Positions 23,394 through 35,769 of a stretch of 64,000 bases of DNA are shown piece after piece. The DNA comes from Rhizomys pruinosus (lineage: Eukaryota; Chordata; Mammalia; Rodentia; Spalacidae): positions 1,062,822-1,126,821 of the forward strand of contig VZQC01011939.1 of the NCBI GenBank assembly GCA_009823505.1, read 5' to 3'. How positions within the stretch are numbered: the first letter of the stretch is position 1; each line of letters opens with the position of its first letter. The notes beneath the pieces were generated by a model that worked only from the letters and a program-made list of their open reading frames with translations, searched no databases and was not told where the DNA came from. The translations under genes and the position numbers were made by a program.

Positions 23394-25344
23394 AGCCCCT
23401 TCTCAGGTACCAGCCCACTACATCTGTGCACTGCTGCTGAGTCAGCCACAACTCCTGTAAGCCCAGCCACTATTCTCCACTTGCAGGGAAGAACTAGCCC
23501 CACAGTAGGGTATATTACCAAAACTTAAAACCATAGCTCATTTGAAATTTTACATTCACAATTAAAGAGCTACAAAACTTTGTTAAGCTGTATTTGATAA
23601 TTCACAGAGATCTGCTTATGGGCACAATGGACAAAGTTCCCATAGGACCCCAGCATGGGGAACCCAACAGTAACACCTGCAAGGGGCAGGCCTGGTGCAG
23701 AGGTGGCCAGGCTGCGGTGAGGCATGCATGTTTGCTGGAGGGAAAAGGAGGGAGAAGCACAAAATCCCTGTCTCGGGCCCTGAACCAGTGCAAAGCCCCC
23801 ACAACAAGCCAGAAGTGGAGGAAGAGGCAGAGGAAGCCCACAGTGTGAGGCTGGAAGGACCAGGCATTGGAGATGGAAAGCACAGACTGTGACGAAAGCA
23901 GGGGGTCCTTGAAGGGGAAGGTGGAGGTGGGCACTCCCCCTCTCTCTATCACTCTGCCAAGTGCTGATGCTACAGGATCTGAACCAAACAGCCCACTGAA
24001 ATAAGAAGACAGAAGCTCAGAGGCCAAGTTTTGCAGCATGTAATGAGCCGATGTCCAGAACACAACAGAACGTCACCAGATTTGTGAATGGGGAAATGAC
24101 ACAGAGAGAAGACAGCAGCAAACCCGAGCACAGACCCACGTGACCTGCTCCTGCGGCACGATCAGATGGGGATTTCGACGTGGCACATACACTAGGCCAT
24201 AGTGTCAAAAACCAACACACGTTTTCAATGAACAAGAATCCCAACTGAGTCATAAGAAGGCTTGGCAGCAAGAAAGAAGCAATCTAAAGCACACGCTCAG
24301 AAATCATAGTAAATGCAATTCCTGAAATTATGAAACCCACAAGAGGGACGAGATGTAAAGGGGGCTTTGAGAGGAAAGAAGAAATGACCTTAAAAGAGAA
24401 ATGAACAGAGCTCTGGGGACTGCTTCAAGGAAGTGGAGAAGCAGAGACACAGAAACTGAACGCCTGGGCTAGGACAGAATGGGGCACCCTCTCCTGAACT
24501 CTGCTAACCCAGGGGAGGGCGGCCCCTGATGGTGTGGATGAAGGAACTGACGGTGCCTTGCTGTGGACCCGATAGTGACAGGGGGAAGAGGACAGGGCAG
24601 AGGCAGCATTCACGCACCTCTGAGAAGACCCTCCTCAATCAGAGTCTGGCCATGCCTGGGCACACTGGGCACACGAGTCGCCTACTCCTTGCTCTGCCAG
24701 TGAGCATTTCCTACTGCCATGTGGAGCCTGCAGCCCACACCTGCCTCTTCTCCAGATCCCCCTGCAGCCTGCAGCCATCTCCCTCTACTCTGCATGAACC
24801 ATCGCACACACCTTCCTGATGTGCCTCACAGACTATCCCCCCCCCCCCCCATGCAGGAACCACTGCCGGCTCCTTTGCACCTTGGCCTGGAGTCCTCCCA
24901 AGCTCACAGGACTCGGCCTGCAGTCCTCCCAAGCTCGCAGGACTCGGCCTGGAGGTTCTCTTTCGCCTGGCTGGCTTCCTTCCTCTGTAGGTTGTAGGCC
25001 CCAATTCCTGGTTCATCCACCCAGTGGCATGGCCAACCCCAACCCGACTTCCTCATGTTTTGGGGGGGAGAGGGGCTAGGAAGGAGCTCCAGTTGCTGAG
25101 CACTGGTTTGCCTCTTTCTTGTACTTCCTATAATCAAATCTCACCCCAGGCTCAGCCTTGGAGACACTGAATGAAAAGGACCAGGGAGAGCCACTGTGTC
25201 CCCAAGTCCTGCCCTCCCTCCCCGGGGGAGTCTGCATTTCCCCCAAGGGGCCTGTGGAACCAATGTTTTGGACTCGGCCCCCCACCCCCAGCAGGCATGC
25301 CAAGGGGGTTCACAGAGGCAGAGAAGACGAGGGCAGACACTGAC

Positions 25345-25514
25345 CTTTGACCCTGTCACCTCGGTGAAGGGGGATCTCACCATCTACTTGGGGTTGGTAT
25401 GGCTTGACAACGACGAAGAGCCTTCCAGGCACGGCACTATATAGCTTCCGCTTGGGCCCTGGGTACTCAAAGGTTGAGAGGGAATCCTTGTTGACACCAG
25501 GAGGGAAGGGTGAC
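25345..25514 (-). CDS. Shank2: Shank2 exon: linker and first half of SH3 domain
   Basis: This 170-nt internal exon encodes residues 120-175 of the short isoform plus parts of two split codons. It reads SPFPPGVNKDSLSTFEYPGP, then KRKLYSAVPGRLF, then the SH3 start VVVKPYQPQVDGEIPLHRGD and RVK. The SH3 fold begins near residue 150 and is interrupted by the intron after Lys175. The domain therefore needs both this exon and 18322-18435. The acceptor (minus-strand 'ctgatccag') completes a Gly codon begun in the upstream exon. The donor is 'AAAG|gtcagt'. Phases (in 2, out 1) agree with both neighbours. A long CT microsatellite lies just upstream of the acceptor. Confidence 0.96.
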
Positions 25515-25529
25515 CTGGATCAGACAACA

Positions 25530-25583
<54 letters not shown>
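25515..25583 (-). promoter_or_regulatory. 3' splice-site region made of a CT microsatellite
   Basis: On the minus strand a (CT)n run of about 50 bases (25532-25583) is followed by 'tcctgttgtctgatccag' and then the SH3 exon. The microsatellite supplies most of the polypyrimidine tract for this acceptor. The repeat is pure, so its length is likely to vary between individuals. Confidence 0.85.
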
Positions 25584-25586
<3 letters not shown>

Positions 25587-26880
25587 GAAGGTCACACTCT
25601 GCGAACTGCACTGATGTGGTTCAGCTGGGGATGGAGTGAGGGTACTCCCGAGTCCACGCAGTGATGACGGTGGTAGGCCAGGAGCAGCGCCTGTGTGACA
25701 CAGACTCAGACAGACCCAGTGGTTCCACTGCTGATGTCATGTCCCCAAAGAAGGACAGTGGGGCCACAGGGGACACCTGCATACTATGTTCTGGCAGCAT
25801 TATTACACCCCAGCTATCCACAGACGGATGCTGGATGAACAGCCTGAGGCCCGGGCAATGGACATATGGACAGTCTCACAAGGACACCCCTGTAGGGCTC
25901 CATCTCTGCAAGGTCCCTACAATGAGCTCCACAGAGACAAAGGGAGGATGGGCGGCAGGACCTGGGAAGGAAGTTGGGTTGGGACAGAGTTTCAGCTCCG
26001 AAGATGGATGATGGGGGGTGCACAATGCTGGGAGAGTCCATGGCTGTAAAGCTGGGATCCCCTGGTTACAGTCTCTGAGCCGACAGAGGTGGCCTCAAGC
26101 TTTTTTCAAAAAAAGGAGGGACCCAATTATATAGGGACCAACGTTAAAAAGGTGTGCAGGGGACATTCTGGAAGCAGACAGCACGCACTCTGTTTATCTA
26201 ATGTGAATCTCTGTCCTGGTTTTGTTTCTGACACTGTTAAAACACCCAGAGGAAAAGGCAGGAGGGGTTTATTTGACTCGAAGTGCCAGGTCAGAGTTCA
26301 CTGTCACAGACAAGGCAGGAGCTTCAGATGGCTACTCGCACCATGTTCATAGACAAGAGCAGAGAGTGACGCAGGTTCCTCCCAGGCATGCTACAGGCCA
26401 ACTGGATCGAGGCAATCTCTCACTGAGACTCTCTTCCCATGGGCCTTTTGTGCCATGTGGCCCCTGTGTGTACCCCCTAGAAAGGGTTTGGGGCACACTT
26501 AGAGAATGTAGAAGTGCACCATGCTATACCTCACAGTGCTGCTCTATCTGATCAGTAGGCGGGCACGTTGTCCCCTGTGCCCCCTATGCCACTGGCCCTA
26601 AAGTTCTTCTGTTAGTTCTTCTGTAACTGACATCATGACCACAAGATCCAGCTACTTGGTGACGTATTTGAGGGGCCCAGACTGCAGACATGAAATTGGG
26701 GCTGTGGCATGCTAAATTTAGACCCTCATTTATACTGTTGTTGAGAATGGATGGGAAGTGAATGTACAGGGCCTGCCTGGCCCCGAAGCCTGGATCTGTC
26801 CATTGCCTGCGTAGAGTACAAAGCACAGGAAAGCAGGTTAGGTCTCCTGACCTCTTCTAGGATGGCTGTGGGGATCCGGA

Positions 26881-27156
26881 GGCACACCTGAGCCCTGCAG
26901 ACACAAGAGGAGGTGGGAGTCTGCACAAAGCTGGGGTCCTCCTCAACAAGGCACACCTGAGCCCTGCAGACACAAGAGGAGGTGGGAGTCTGCACAAAGC
27001 TGGGGTCCTCCTCAACAAGGCACACCTGAGCCTTGCAGACACAAGAGGAGGTGGGAGTCTGCACAAAGCTGGGGTCCTCCTCAACAAGGCGCACCTGAGC
27101 TCTGCAGACACAAGAGGAGGTGGGAGTCTGCACAAAGCTGGGGTCCTCCTCAACAA
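26881..27156 (-). repeat. 69-bp minisatellite, 4 copies
   Basis: Units start at 26881, 26950, 27019 and 27088 and differ by only a few single-base changes. 69 is a multiple of three and the minus strand has no stop in two frames. Repetitive ORFs (with 'FVQTPTSSCVC' and 'ALCRLPPPLVSA') therefore appear. They have no other sign of being translated. Confidence 0.95.
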
Positions 27157-27389
27157 GGCACCCCCTTCCCACTGGAGTTTTTCCTATTCACAGCTGCTGA
27201 TGGAGCATTGTGGAATTCTGGATGCACAGGTGCCTGAGTGGACTCTGTGACCAACAGGATGCACAAGTATAAGGTGGACACACAGGACAGGGTATGGTCT
27301 CACTGTCACCTTCTTATATCACCTCCTCCCTGCCAGGCCAGACACATCATTCTGTCACTTCATGGGTCCATTCAGCTACCTATCCTCCT

Positions 27390-28262
27390 ACATATCTATC
27401 ATCATCCATCAATTTATCTCCAAACACAGCCATCCATCCTCCCTATATCCATCCATCATACATCCATTCATCCACCCCATCCTAATGACCATATCATACC
27501 CTCCAGCTCCACCTACAACCATCCATTCATCATCCACCCATTCCATCATTGTCCACCCATCCATCTCATCCACCAATCATTGGCCATCCATTACCACCCG
27601 CCCACCCATCTCCATGCCGATCCATCCATCCATCCATCCAAGTCCACCCATCCATTCTATCCATCCACCCCCCACCCAATCTATCCATCCATCCATCCAC
27701 CATCCAATACCATCCATTCCATCCCCACCATCCATCCATCCATCCATTCATCCATCCCCACGCATACATCTATCCAGTCCATACATCACCCACCCACCCA
27801 CCCACCCATCTATCCATCCATCCATCCATCCATCCATCCATCCATCCATCCATCCATTCCACACAAATCCATCCATCCACCCATCAACATCACATTCCAT
27901 CCCATTCCTATACCCACTCCACTCTATCCATCCATCCATCCATGTCCATTCCATTCCCACCCACCATCCATCTATCCATCCACCCCACCCATCCATTCTA
28001 TCCATCCACACCCCCAATACATCTAGATCCATCCATCCATCCACCATCCATCCATCCATCCACCCATCCATCCATCCATCCATCCATCCATTCATCCATC
28101 CACCCATACATCTATCCATCCATCCATCCACCCACCCACCCACCCATCTATCCATCCATCCATCCATCCATCCACCAATCCATCCATCCACCCATCCAAC
28201 TATCCATCCACCATCCATCCATCCATCCATCCATCCATCCATCCATCCATCCATCTACTTAT
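27390..28262 (+). repeat. ATCC tetranucleotide tract, about 0.9 kb
   Basis: Long (CCAT)n/(ATCC)n runs are mixed with CCACC and other interruptions. Stop codons are absent over long spans on both strands, which produces Pro/Ser/His/Ile-rich plus-strand ORFs and Trp/Met/Asp/Gly-rich minus-strand ORFs. These are composition artefacts. Confidence 0.95.
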
Positions 28263-28765
28263 CCACTGTCAACCATGTGTCCATCCACTTATTTCCCTGC
28301 CTTGTTGCATAACTGAACACAATCTCTTCACTTACACATCCACATTTCAAAAACACCGTCTGAAGCCCCTTACTAACAGATGTTGGATGAGTCTCTCAAA
28401 GCCCCAGTTTCCCCATCAGGCGTGACCATGAGAGCAAGCCAATCAGACTCTGCTGTGCACAGTCCTGCGGCAGCTGGAAAGTGGGCAACAGAATGCTGGA
28501 GGTGGTCTAGCTACTCACATGCTAGTGCCAGAGTGTGATCCTAGACATGGCGGCCCATGTGAACACAGCCCTCGCACTGTTCTTAGCCCTCTCTATGGCC
28601 ACCTGGCTGCCACAGCCACCTGGCTGAAGGCCTAGGCAGCCACTAAGAACAGAGGTATTGTTTGGTTATCCATCTGGGTATACACTCAGTCTAGAGTTTG
28701 GCAGAAGTGAGTGAACCCTGGGAACACTGAAGAATATTCATAATTGCCAATAACTTGATAAGCAT

Positions 28766-28988
28766 TTTAATTTATATTTTTTAATTTTATGCACATGAGT
28801 GTATTGCCTGCATGCGTGTAAGCACACCCTGTTGTGCAATGCCTACAGAGGTCAGAAGAGGACATCGAGTCCCCTGGAACTAGAGTTATGGATGGTTGTT
28901 AGCCACCATGTGGGTACTGGGAATCAAACCTAGGTCCTCTGCAAGAGAAGTCAGTGCTGTTAACCACTGAGCCATCTCTCCAGCCCCA
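28766..28988 (-). mobile_element. B3 SINE with target-site duplication
   Basis: This is a reverse-orientation B3 ending in 'gccatctctccagcccc' on the plus strand. Flanks 28741-28758 ('taattgccaataacttga') and 28990-29007 ('taattgctaataatttga') form an imperfect 18-bp target-site duplication. Confidence 0.92.
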
Positions 28989-30724
28989 GTAATTGCTAAT
29001 AATTTGAAGCTCACTGAGCCCCACAGGCAACATATAGGAGTGGTGACTCCATTTCCTAGGAGAGAAAGAGGCTCCATGGACAGTGCTCCCAGCATGGCAG
29101 TCTGAGGGCATGCTCACATTCTAATGCTCTGTCTTACAGTGCTAATACAAGGTAGACGAGACCTCCCCTTGGGGGAAGGTGCTTTATGAATGGCACCCTT
29201 CTGTCCAAGGGCCCTGGCATGCTTGAGCACAGTAGAGCCATGGCCCCCCTACACCCCCCACCCCAGTGAAGGGTGACTGCCCCAGGACTGCAGACTCAGG
29301 AGGCCAGGCCGGGACACTTACAGAGTGAGAATGGGTGGAAAGCTCCCCAGCCCTGACATCTGTGTTTCCTTCACGTCTGTCCAAGAACAGCCAGATGGAA
29401 CTCCAGCCGCCTAGTTTCAGTCTGAGGGTTAGATCACTGGAGTTTTAGTATCAGAAAGCTGGAGCGAATTGGGCCATTTCCCAGCCATCCTGGGTGAACA
29501 GTGATCTGCCTACACAATGAACTCTCCATTCACTCCTCTGTCAGTTACTCATTCATTCATTTATTCATTCAGCCACACTTCCTGGGTGGTCCGTGGGCCC
29601 ACTGCAGGGCTGCTTACTTATCTGAGCTGCACAGGGCACACAGTGAACTGGAAATGAGAACGTGGCCATCCAGTGTGCTTCTGCAGCGGTCACAGCTTGG
29701 CTTAGAGACCAGCCCAGGGGCCAGGTCAAGGTGCAAGCGTACACAGGCCTGCTCGGCAGGGAGGGTGAGTGATAGCTGGCAGCACAGCTGGGGTCATAGA
29801 AGATGTCTGTGGGTGTGCAGGAGTGGGCAGAAACCAGGGCCCCTGGCTGCAGCACCAGGGAAGGACTGGAGTGGTCCTGGGTGGAGCTGAGGAGTTCTTC
29901 AGGGAGGTGGTGTGGCTGTTCCTGGGGAGCAGGGTTCTAGGGCTCATAGACAGTCACAAGAGAATTCCAGATATGGCCAGACCATCATTGGGCCAAAACC
30001 TACTGAAATCATCATCTCCCTGGGGGAGAGCTGGGGGTGAATAGATGTTGCGCAAGCTTCTGGCTGGGGCCTGGCACAGCCAATGCAGAGGGTCCTGAGC
30101 CCTGGCTGTGGGTCATCAACCCTACCATAGTTGCTATGTCAATGGCTGCCTTTTATATGTGACGGATTCCACCCATGCATCCCGCCCTATCCTGCCAGTG
30201 TTGTGGCCATTTAGGACTTGGAGGAAGAAATGTTAAAACATCACAGGAGGCTTGCTGGGGGCACCTGCCCTGTCCTGTCCCTGCTGGTCTCCCCAGGAGC
30301 CATGACAGGGACAGAAACTCGCTATCACACAAGAGGCCCCTCCACTGGCCTCAAGTCTAACATTGGGAGGGACGTGGGCCACAATCAATCACCAACAGCC
30401 TTCAGCAGGGCAACCCTACTGTATCTGAAGGAGAGAGGCACCTGCTCAGTTCACAGGCAGGAAGTGGGGTACCCAGGCCAGTACCATGTTGACCTCTGAG
30501 CATCTCCTCTGGCCAGGTGGCCAATAGGCCTTTTAAGGCTCTGTCTGGCTGAGAGAGGGTTCTGCCTTCATACAAGGCCAGGACCACCCGAACTCCAGGT
30601 GGACACACCCAAAGCCCTCCACCCTGTGACAATGGCCACTCTGAGTATGGTTCCTTTCCCACAGCCTTCCCACTCTCCACTGGACTCGTGGGTGTAGAGT
30701 GCTTACCACCTCACTTGCCGAACA

Positions 30725-30822
30725 GACTTAACCTGTTCGCACACCTTTAATCCTAGCACTCAGGAGGCAGGCAGATCTCTGTGAGTTCAGGGCCAGCCTG
30801 GCCTATGGAGTGAGTTCCAGGC
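30725..30822 (+). mobile_element. B1 SINE, truncated
   Basis: The B1 blocks 'cacacctttaatcctagcac', 'caggaggcaggcagatctc' and 'gccagcctggcctatgg' are present, without a full 3' part. It runs directly into a 52-bp tandem array whose unit itself contains the B1 head. The array probably grew out of an adjacent B1. Confidence 0.85.
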
Positions 30823-31110
30823 CAGCAGTGGTAGCACATGCCTTTAATCCCAGTCCTTGGGATTAAACTCACTCTGGATGTGGTGGCACATGCCTTTAAT
30901 CCCAGTCCTTGGGATTAAACTCACTCTGGATGTGGTGGCACATGCCTTTAATCCCAGTCCTTGGGATTAAACTCACTCTGGATGTGGTGGCACATGCCTT
31001 TAATCCTAGTCCTTGGGATTAAACTCACTCTGGATGTGGTGACACATGCCTTTAATCCCAGTCCTTGGGATTAAACTCACTCTGGATGTGGTGGCACACT
31101 CCTTTAATCC
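30823..31110 (+). repeat. 52-bp minisatellite derived from a B1 5' end
   Basis: The block 'cctttaatcc' recurs at 30841, 30893, 30945, 30997, 31049 and 31101, exactly every 52 bp. Each unit joins a B1 promoter-region head ('ggtggcacatgcctttaatc') to 'ttgggattaaactcactctg'. Every unit therefore carries the start of a B1 but no complete element. Confidence 0.95.
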
Positions 31111-32190
31111 CTGGCTACATATATATTCCTACCTTCCCCTAAATGAACGAATATGCAGCAGCTCGTAATCTGCTTGCTTTCACCAGACTCCTGGTGTCTG
31201 TGTGTTGACTCTGAGTCTCTCACCTCCACTCTTCGGTGGTTACCTGAACCCCTCTGGCTGGACCAGAGAAGGTTGCAACACATGGGGTCCCCTCCTCCCC
31301 ATGGTACCTGCTCGTGTCTGCCTTATGGTTTTTGTGCCCGAGACAGTCCCTCAAGGTCTGAATCCTGTCCTGTGCAAGCCCCAATTCCACAGTCCCTTGA
31401 CCTCTGGGACACCAGTGCTGCTACCAACATGCCTCCTGCCTCCCCATGTGGCATAGGGGACATACAGGCACATACACCTGTAAATGAGGAGTGCCTTGAA
31501 CCCCTGGTTAATACGTCCTGAACGCCAGTAGCGATGGCTTGCCAGAGAGCATCAGCCACAGACATCAGGAAGGCCTGTGCCCCGCAGCATGCATAGGAGA
31601 AAGGTATCTATGGACCCCAATTCCATAATCAGCCCTGTCTCCCCCAGCCATAAACCTGGAAGCCTCATCCATGCAACACCCACTAGTGTCCCAGTGACCT
31701 GTACTACATCTTGCATGCAGGCGATGAGCAAGGTATCCTGGGATGCCTAGACTCTATACTTGACTCCCATATGTCTAGCACAGTCTAGGGGTCACACTGG
31801 GGCCCATGGGAGAGAAAAGAGCAACCTCTTCACTGACATCTCTCCCAACTAGGGTGAAACCATGTCTCTGTCCCCACTGGGGGCAGCCTTGGGTATATAG
31901 GCTCCCAGGGAGCCAGAACAGACACACAGATAGACACAGGCTATATAGCCACCGGAGAATCCCGTAGCCACCTTCACACCATGCCCACCAAGATAGGGTG
32001 CACAGGCAAAGTGCTTACCCCAGATTCTTCTAGAACCCATTTCTACTTGAAGGGGAAGTGGGAGGGGATTGGGATTTCTGAAGTCTATGGCCACAACCAG
32101 AATGTTCTGTGGCCTCAGGTAGCCTGCTCAGCAATGAGATGAGTGTCTTGGGAGAGCACCCCTTCCTGGTCCAGAGTGAGGAATCAGCCT

Positions 32191-32730
32191 CTGCTGGGGA
32201 TGGCCGCTGAGGCCCATGCCATAGTCCTCACCTCATGGGCATCCACCCCTCTGCTGGGGATGGCCGCTGAGGCCCACGCCATAGTCCTCACCTCATGGGC
32301 ATCCACCCCTCTGCTGGGGATGGCCGCTGAGGCCCACGCCATAGTCCTCACCTCATGGGCATCCACCCCTCTGCTGGGGAAGGCCGCTGAGGCCCACGCC
32401 ATAGTCCTCACCTCATGAGCATCCACCCCTCTGCTGGGGAAGGCCGCTGAGGCCCACGCCATAGTCCTCATCTCATGAGCATCCACCCCTCTGCTGGGGA
32501 TGGCCACTGAGGCCCATGCCATAGTCCTCACCTCATGAGCATCCACCCCTCCTCTGGGGACGGCCGCTGAGGCCCATGCCATAGTCCTCACCTCATGAGC
32601 ATCCACCCCTCCTCTGGGGACGGCCGCTGAGGCCCATGCCATAGTCCTCACCTCATGAGCATCCACCCCTCCTCTGGGGACGGCCGCTGAGGCCCATGCC
32701 ATAGTCCTCACCTCATAAGCATCCACCCCT
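32191..32730 (+). repeat. 60-bp minisatellite, 9 copies
   Basis: Nine contiguous 60-bp units each contain 'gctgaggccca', 'gccatagtcctca' and 'gcatccacccct'. The first units carry 'ctgctggggatgg', the last three 'cctctggggacgg', and two middle ones 'ggggaaggcc'. Variants are thus clustered along the array. 60 is 20 codons, and one frame is open on each strand, but there are no other coding signs. Confidence 0.96.
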
Positions 32731-34605
32731 TTGTTCCCCAAACCTCAGAGATGTCAGAAGGTCTCATCTGGACACAGCTGGTAAGGGGCCTACGACACCC
32801 CTGTCTCCCTGGTGACCTCACCAGCATCACTTTTGACTCTGTGTCAAGCTAGAGCCTCCCAAGGAACAATAGCCTGGCAAGACAGTAGCCGGCTGGCCCC
32901 ATGGCAGGTGTAGTCAGATCCATGTACTGCTGTACATCCTGGCAGCTGGGAGGGGCTCTGGGGGTCTCTGACCACCTGGTCTGCTTCCCATAGTGCCCGT
33001 GGGGTGGGTGGATGCAGGCTTCTCAGTAACATCTTTGGATAGTGACACAGCCATGCCTGTGGGGCACTAGAGGGCACCGCCTCTGGAGTGGAGCACAGAG
33101 CCCAGAGGCTGTGAGAATGCACAGGGCTTCCCACCCTCTCTGGACCAGGGTCTAGGACAAGCAAAAGAAAAGCAGCAGAGAAGACAGATGTGGAAGAACC
33201 CAGGAAAAGATGAATGAGAGACACATCGATTACAGACAGGGCCCCTGAAGGTGTAGGCGTCTCCCTGGTCCTCTCCTGCTTCAGAGGGACACCCTGTTAC
33301 AGGCTCTGGGCTGGCCTGGGCAATGAGAGGTGGTCATGCAGGGAGCAAGGGCTGTCCATAGCGGAGGCCCCACCTTCTGGCAGGCACTGACTGTCCACAC
33401 ACCCAGGGCCCATGAGTTCTGTACTCTGCCAAGTTGGCTCATTTCTCTGGGAGAAGTGGCCCCTCCTCTACCCAAGCCCCTGGGCAAGTGGAAAACTCTG
33501 TCCCTGTCATCAAGGCTACCTCTGACCTTGGAATGACCACTGAGGTTTCTAGGGCTCAGGGTGGTAGTCGTGAAAGAATGCTACAGGAATAGAGCAAGGC
33601 TGGCTTCCTGCAGGCAGTGAGGGCACACAGAGGGCGCATGGGCTGGTGAAGCCACAGGACCTGCTCAGGATGACCCTCCCACTTTGTGCTCCTCACAGTC
33701 TGGTATTTACGTCTGGATTGTCCACGAGGGACCCTTGTGCCCCCTGTTCCTGCCTCGTGGTCACCACAAGCATCTTTCTGAAATGCTGGTAACTATAGGG
33801 TCAGTGGACACTGCTGTGACAGAACCTACTGTGACAGCTTCCAGATCTTCAGCCCATGCCAGGCATGAAATCCTATGATCCTCCCCTCCATGCCCAAGAA
33901 GATGACATCATTAGGTCCACTTTACACTGAGGCACAAAGTGACTATAGGCCCTGCCAAAAGCCACAATGTAGGGAAACAGGGCTGGGCACCAGGTCATGG
34001 AGGGAGGAGGGCCACGGGCTCTCCTAGGGGCTCAGCATCTTTCCTGCAAGGATGTCGTATCAGCAAGATGGAGTGGTCAGCCACCACCTGGACCTGCCCC
34101 AAACTGGGATGTGAGGCGTCATGTCCCCTGTTGCCTGGGCGGGCATGAGTGCCTGTCTTCCCACCAGAGCTGGTGTGGAGGTGTGCCAAGCTGGCCAGGG
34201 TCTTGCATAGAGCTCTGGCTAAGACTAGAAATGTCTAGCTGGCAAGACATGGACGAGATGTGACCGGAGCACTGGCTACATACCTGGATTCCCCACTTAG
34301 CCCTCACCTCCATGGACAGGTCCTCCCGACTGTCCTGTACTGTACCCAGTGTGGCTGCAGATCCTGGCTCTGTGGTGACTGTTGAGTGCTGGGGACACAG
34401 GCGTCTCTGTGTGCCCCCAGTGTGCATCTCGCCTACCTGCCCCCCCCCATATAAGGCAGGTCTCAGGGCTGAACAGTGGCAGCACTTTCAGTCCCACCTT
34501 TGTCCCGTGGGGGCTCAAAGAACTGCCTCCTACATGGCATGCCCACTTCTGATTCATCATGTCATCTCTGCAGGGACAATGCCACTGCTGAACAGAGAGA
34601 GAGTG

Positions 34606-34607
<2 letters not shown>

Positions 34608-34650
<43 letters not shown>
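34608..34650 (+). repeat. TG dinucleotide microsatellite
   Basis: About 21 nearly pure TG repeats, in the Shank2 intron. Confidence 0.95.
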
Positions 34651-35769
34651 GTGTATGTGTGTGATCTCCTCCAAACGTCTTTGATTTTAGCTGACTTTGG
34701 GCCTGACCTTGGCCAGCAAAACTCACCCAGGCTGGTAGCTCCAGAAGCCAGAGAGTCAACACAAAGAGGTGCTATGGAATGGAAATGGGGGTCCTGAACA
34801 CAGACGTGGACAGAGAGGGCTTCTGACAGCACCAGGAACACAGCACCGGCCAGTAAAACCCAGGCCTGTGTGACACTGTGACCAGACCCCCAAATCAGAG
34901 TCCTAGGTTCCAGCCTGACACTGGCCATATGGCCTGGGCTGCAATCTGGGCTTGCATAGCTAAGGCTCCTGGTTTAGAGCCTGGATCACAGGAAGGGGCA
35001 GCAGACAGTTTCTGCCTCCTCTGTATTTCTCTGATGGCCTCCAGACCTGGTCCCTGACCCCCCACAAGTCCCTTCTTCAGCTCAGACACTCAGGAAACCA
35101 GAAGCAAGATGAGGCGTGTGTAGGAGCTGGAGCTGTGAATGAGGGTCCCCTCCCGGCCGTGTGGGGCAGAGACTGGGGGAACTCCCTGGCCCCTATCTGG
35201 GGGTGCTTAGCCTGCCTTCCTGCCTGTCCCGGAGTTCCTGTCACCTGGGGATGCTTTAGAGAGATGGACAGAGCCACCCTGAGCATCTGGCATGCCGGAC
35301 AGACACAGTTCCCACTTGTACCAGCCGGGGCTGCTGGGCACATGGTCCTTGTGCGATAGTGTGGCCTGAGCCTCAATTTTCTCCCCTGGGTTGAGGTTTC
35401 CCATTGCTGTGAGTACATGGGCACCAGCTGCTCAGTGTCAGAGGTGGCGCTGGGAAGGCCCTCGGCACAGACAACGCTCCCTGCCTTCCCTCCCTCAGTC
35501 CTGGTTATTTTACTTGGAGACACAGGAAAGACCCTCTCCCCCAAGATATACACACAATATCAGTGGCAACACACACATCCCAAGAAACTCAGCTCAGCTT
35601 TCCCCCTGCCCCAGCCTTAAGAGCAGCCATCAAGGGCACCAGGCTGAGCAGGGCTCAGGAATCAGAACTCAAGCCTCTGTGGTAGCCCAAGTTGGGGTCA
35701 TGTTATACAGTTGAAAGTTTCCCTTCCCTGGGCTCCCATAGGAGTTCCTGCCACCCAGACCCTCCTTAC

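Larger units (their letters stand above)
18436..25344. other. Shank2 intron between the two SH3 exons (6.9 kb)
   Basis: No further exon was recognised. It contains TG-headed old repeats (18725-19025, 22729-22990), three minisatellites (19632-19827, 20922-20997, 23044-23393) and low-copy GC-rich sequence. A 14-base C run lies near 24837-24850. The stretch 23515-23605 is AT-rich and repeat-free. ORFs of 80-180 codons occur here (for example 21096-21632 minus) but lack domains, splice context or start-site features. Confidence 0.7.
25584..35769. other. Shank2 intron between linker exon and first SH3 exon (10.3 kb with the splice region)
   Basis: No additional exon was recognised. It holds four prominent tandem arrays (69-bp at 26881, ATCC at 27390, 52-bp at 30823, 60-bp at 32191), one B3 (28766-28988), one B1 (30725-30822) and a TG microsatellite (34608-34650). 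The remainder is low-copy, GC-rich intron. Long ORFs here follow the tandem arrays and are not genes. Confidence 0.7.

Noticed and set aside
27238..28316. Long Pro/His/Ser-rich plus-strand and Trp/Met/Asp/Gly-rich minus-strand ORFs
   Set aside because: Pure consequence of the ATCC tetranucleotide repeat.
34562..34762. Thr/His-rich ORFs on the minus strand
   Set aside because: Translation of the TG microsatellite.
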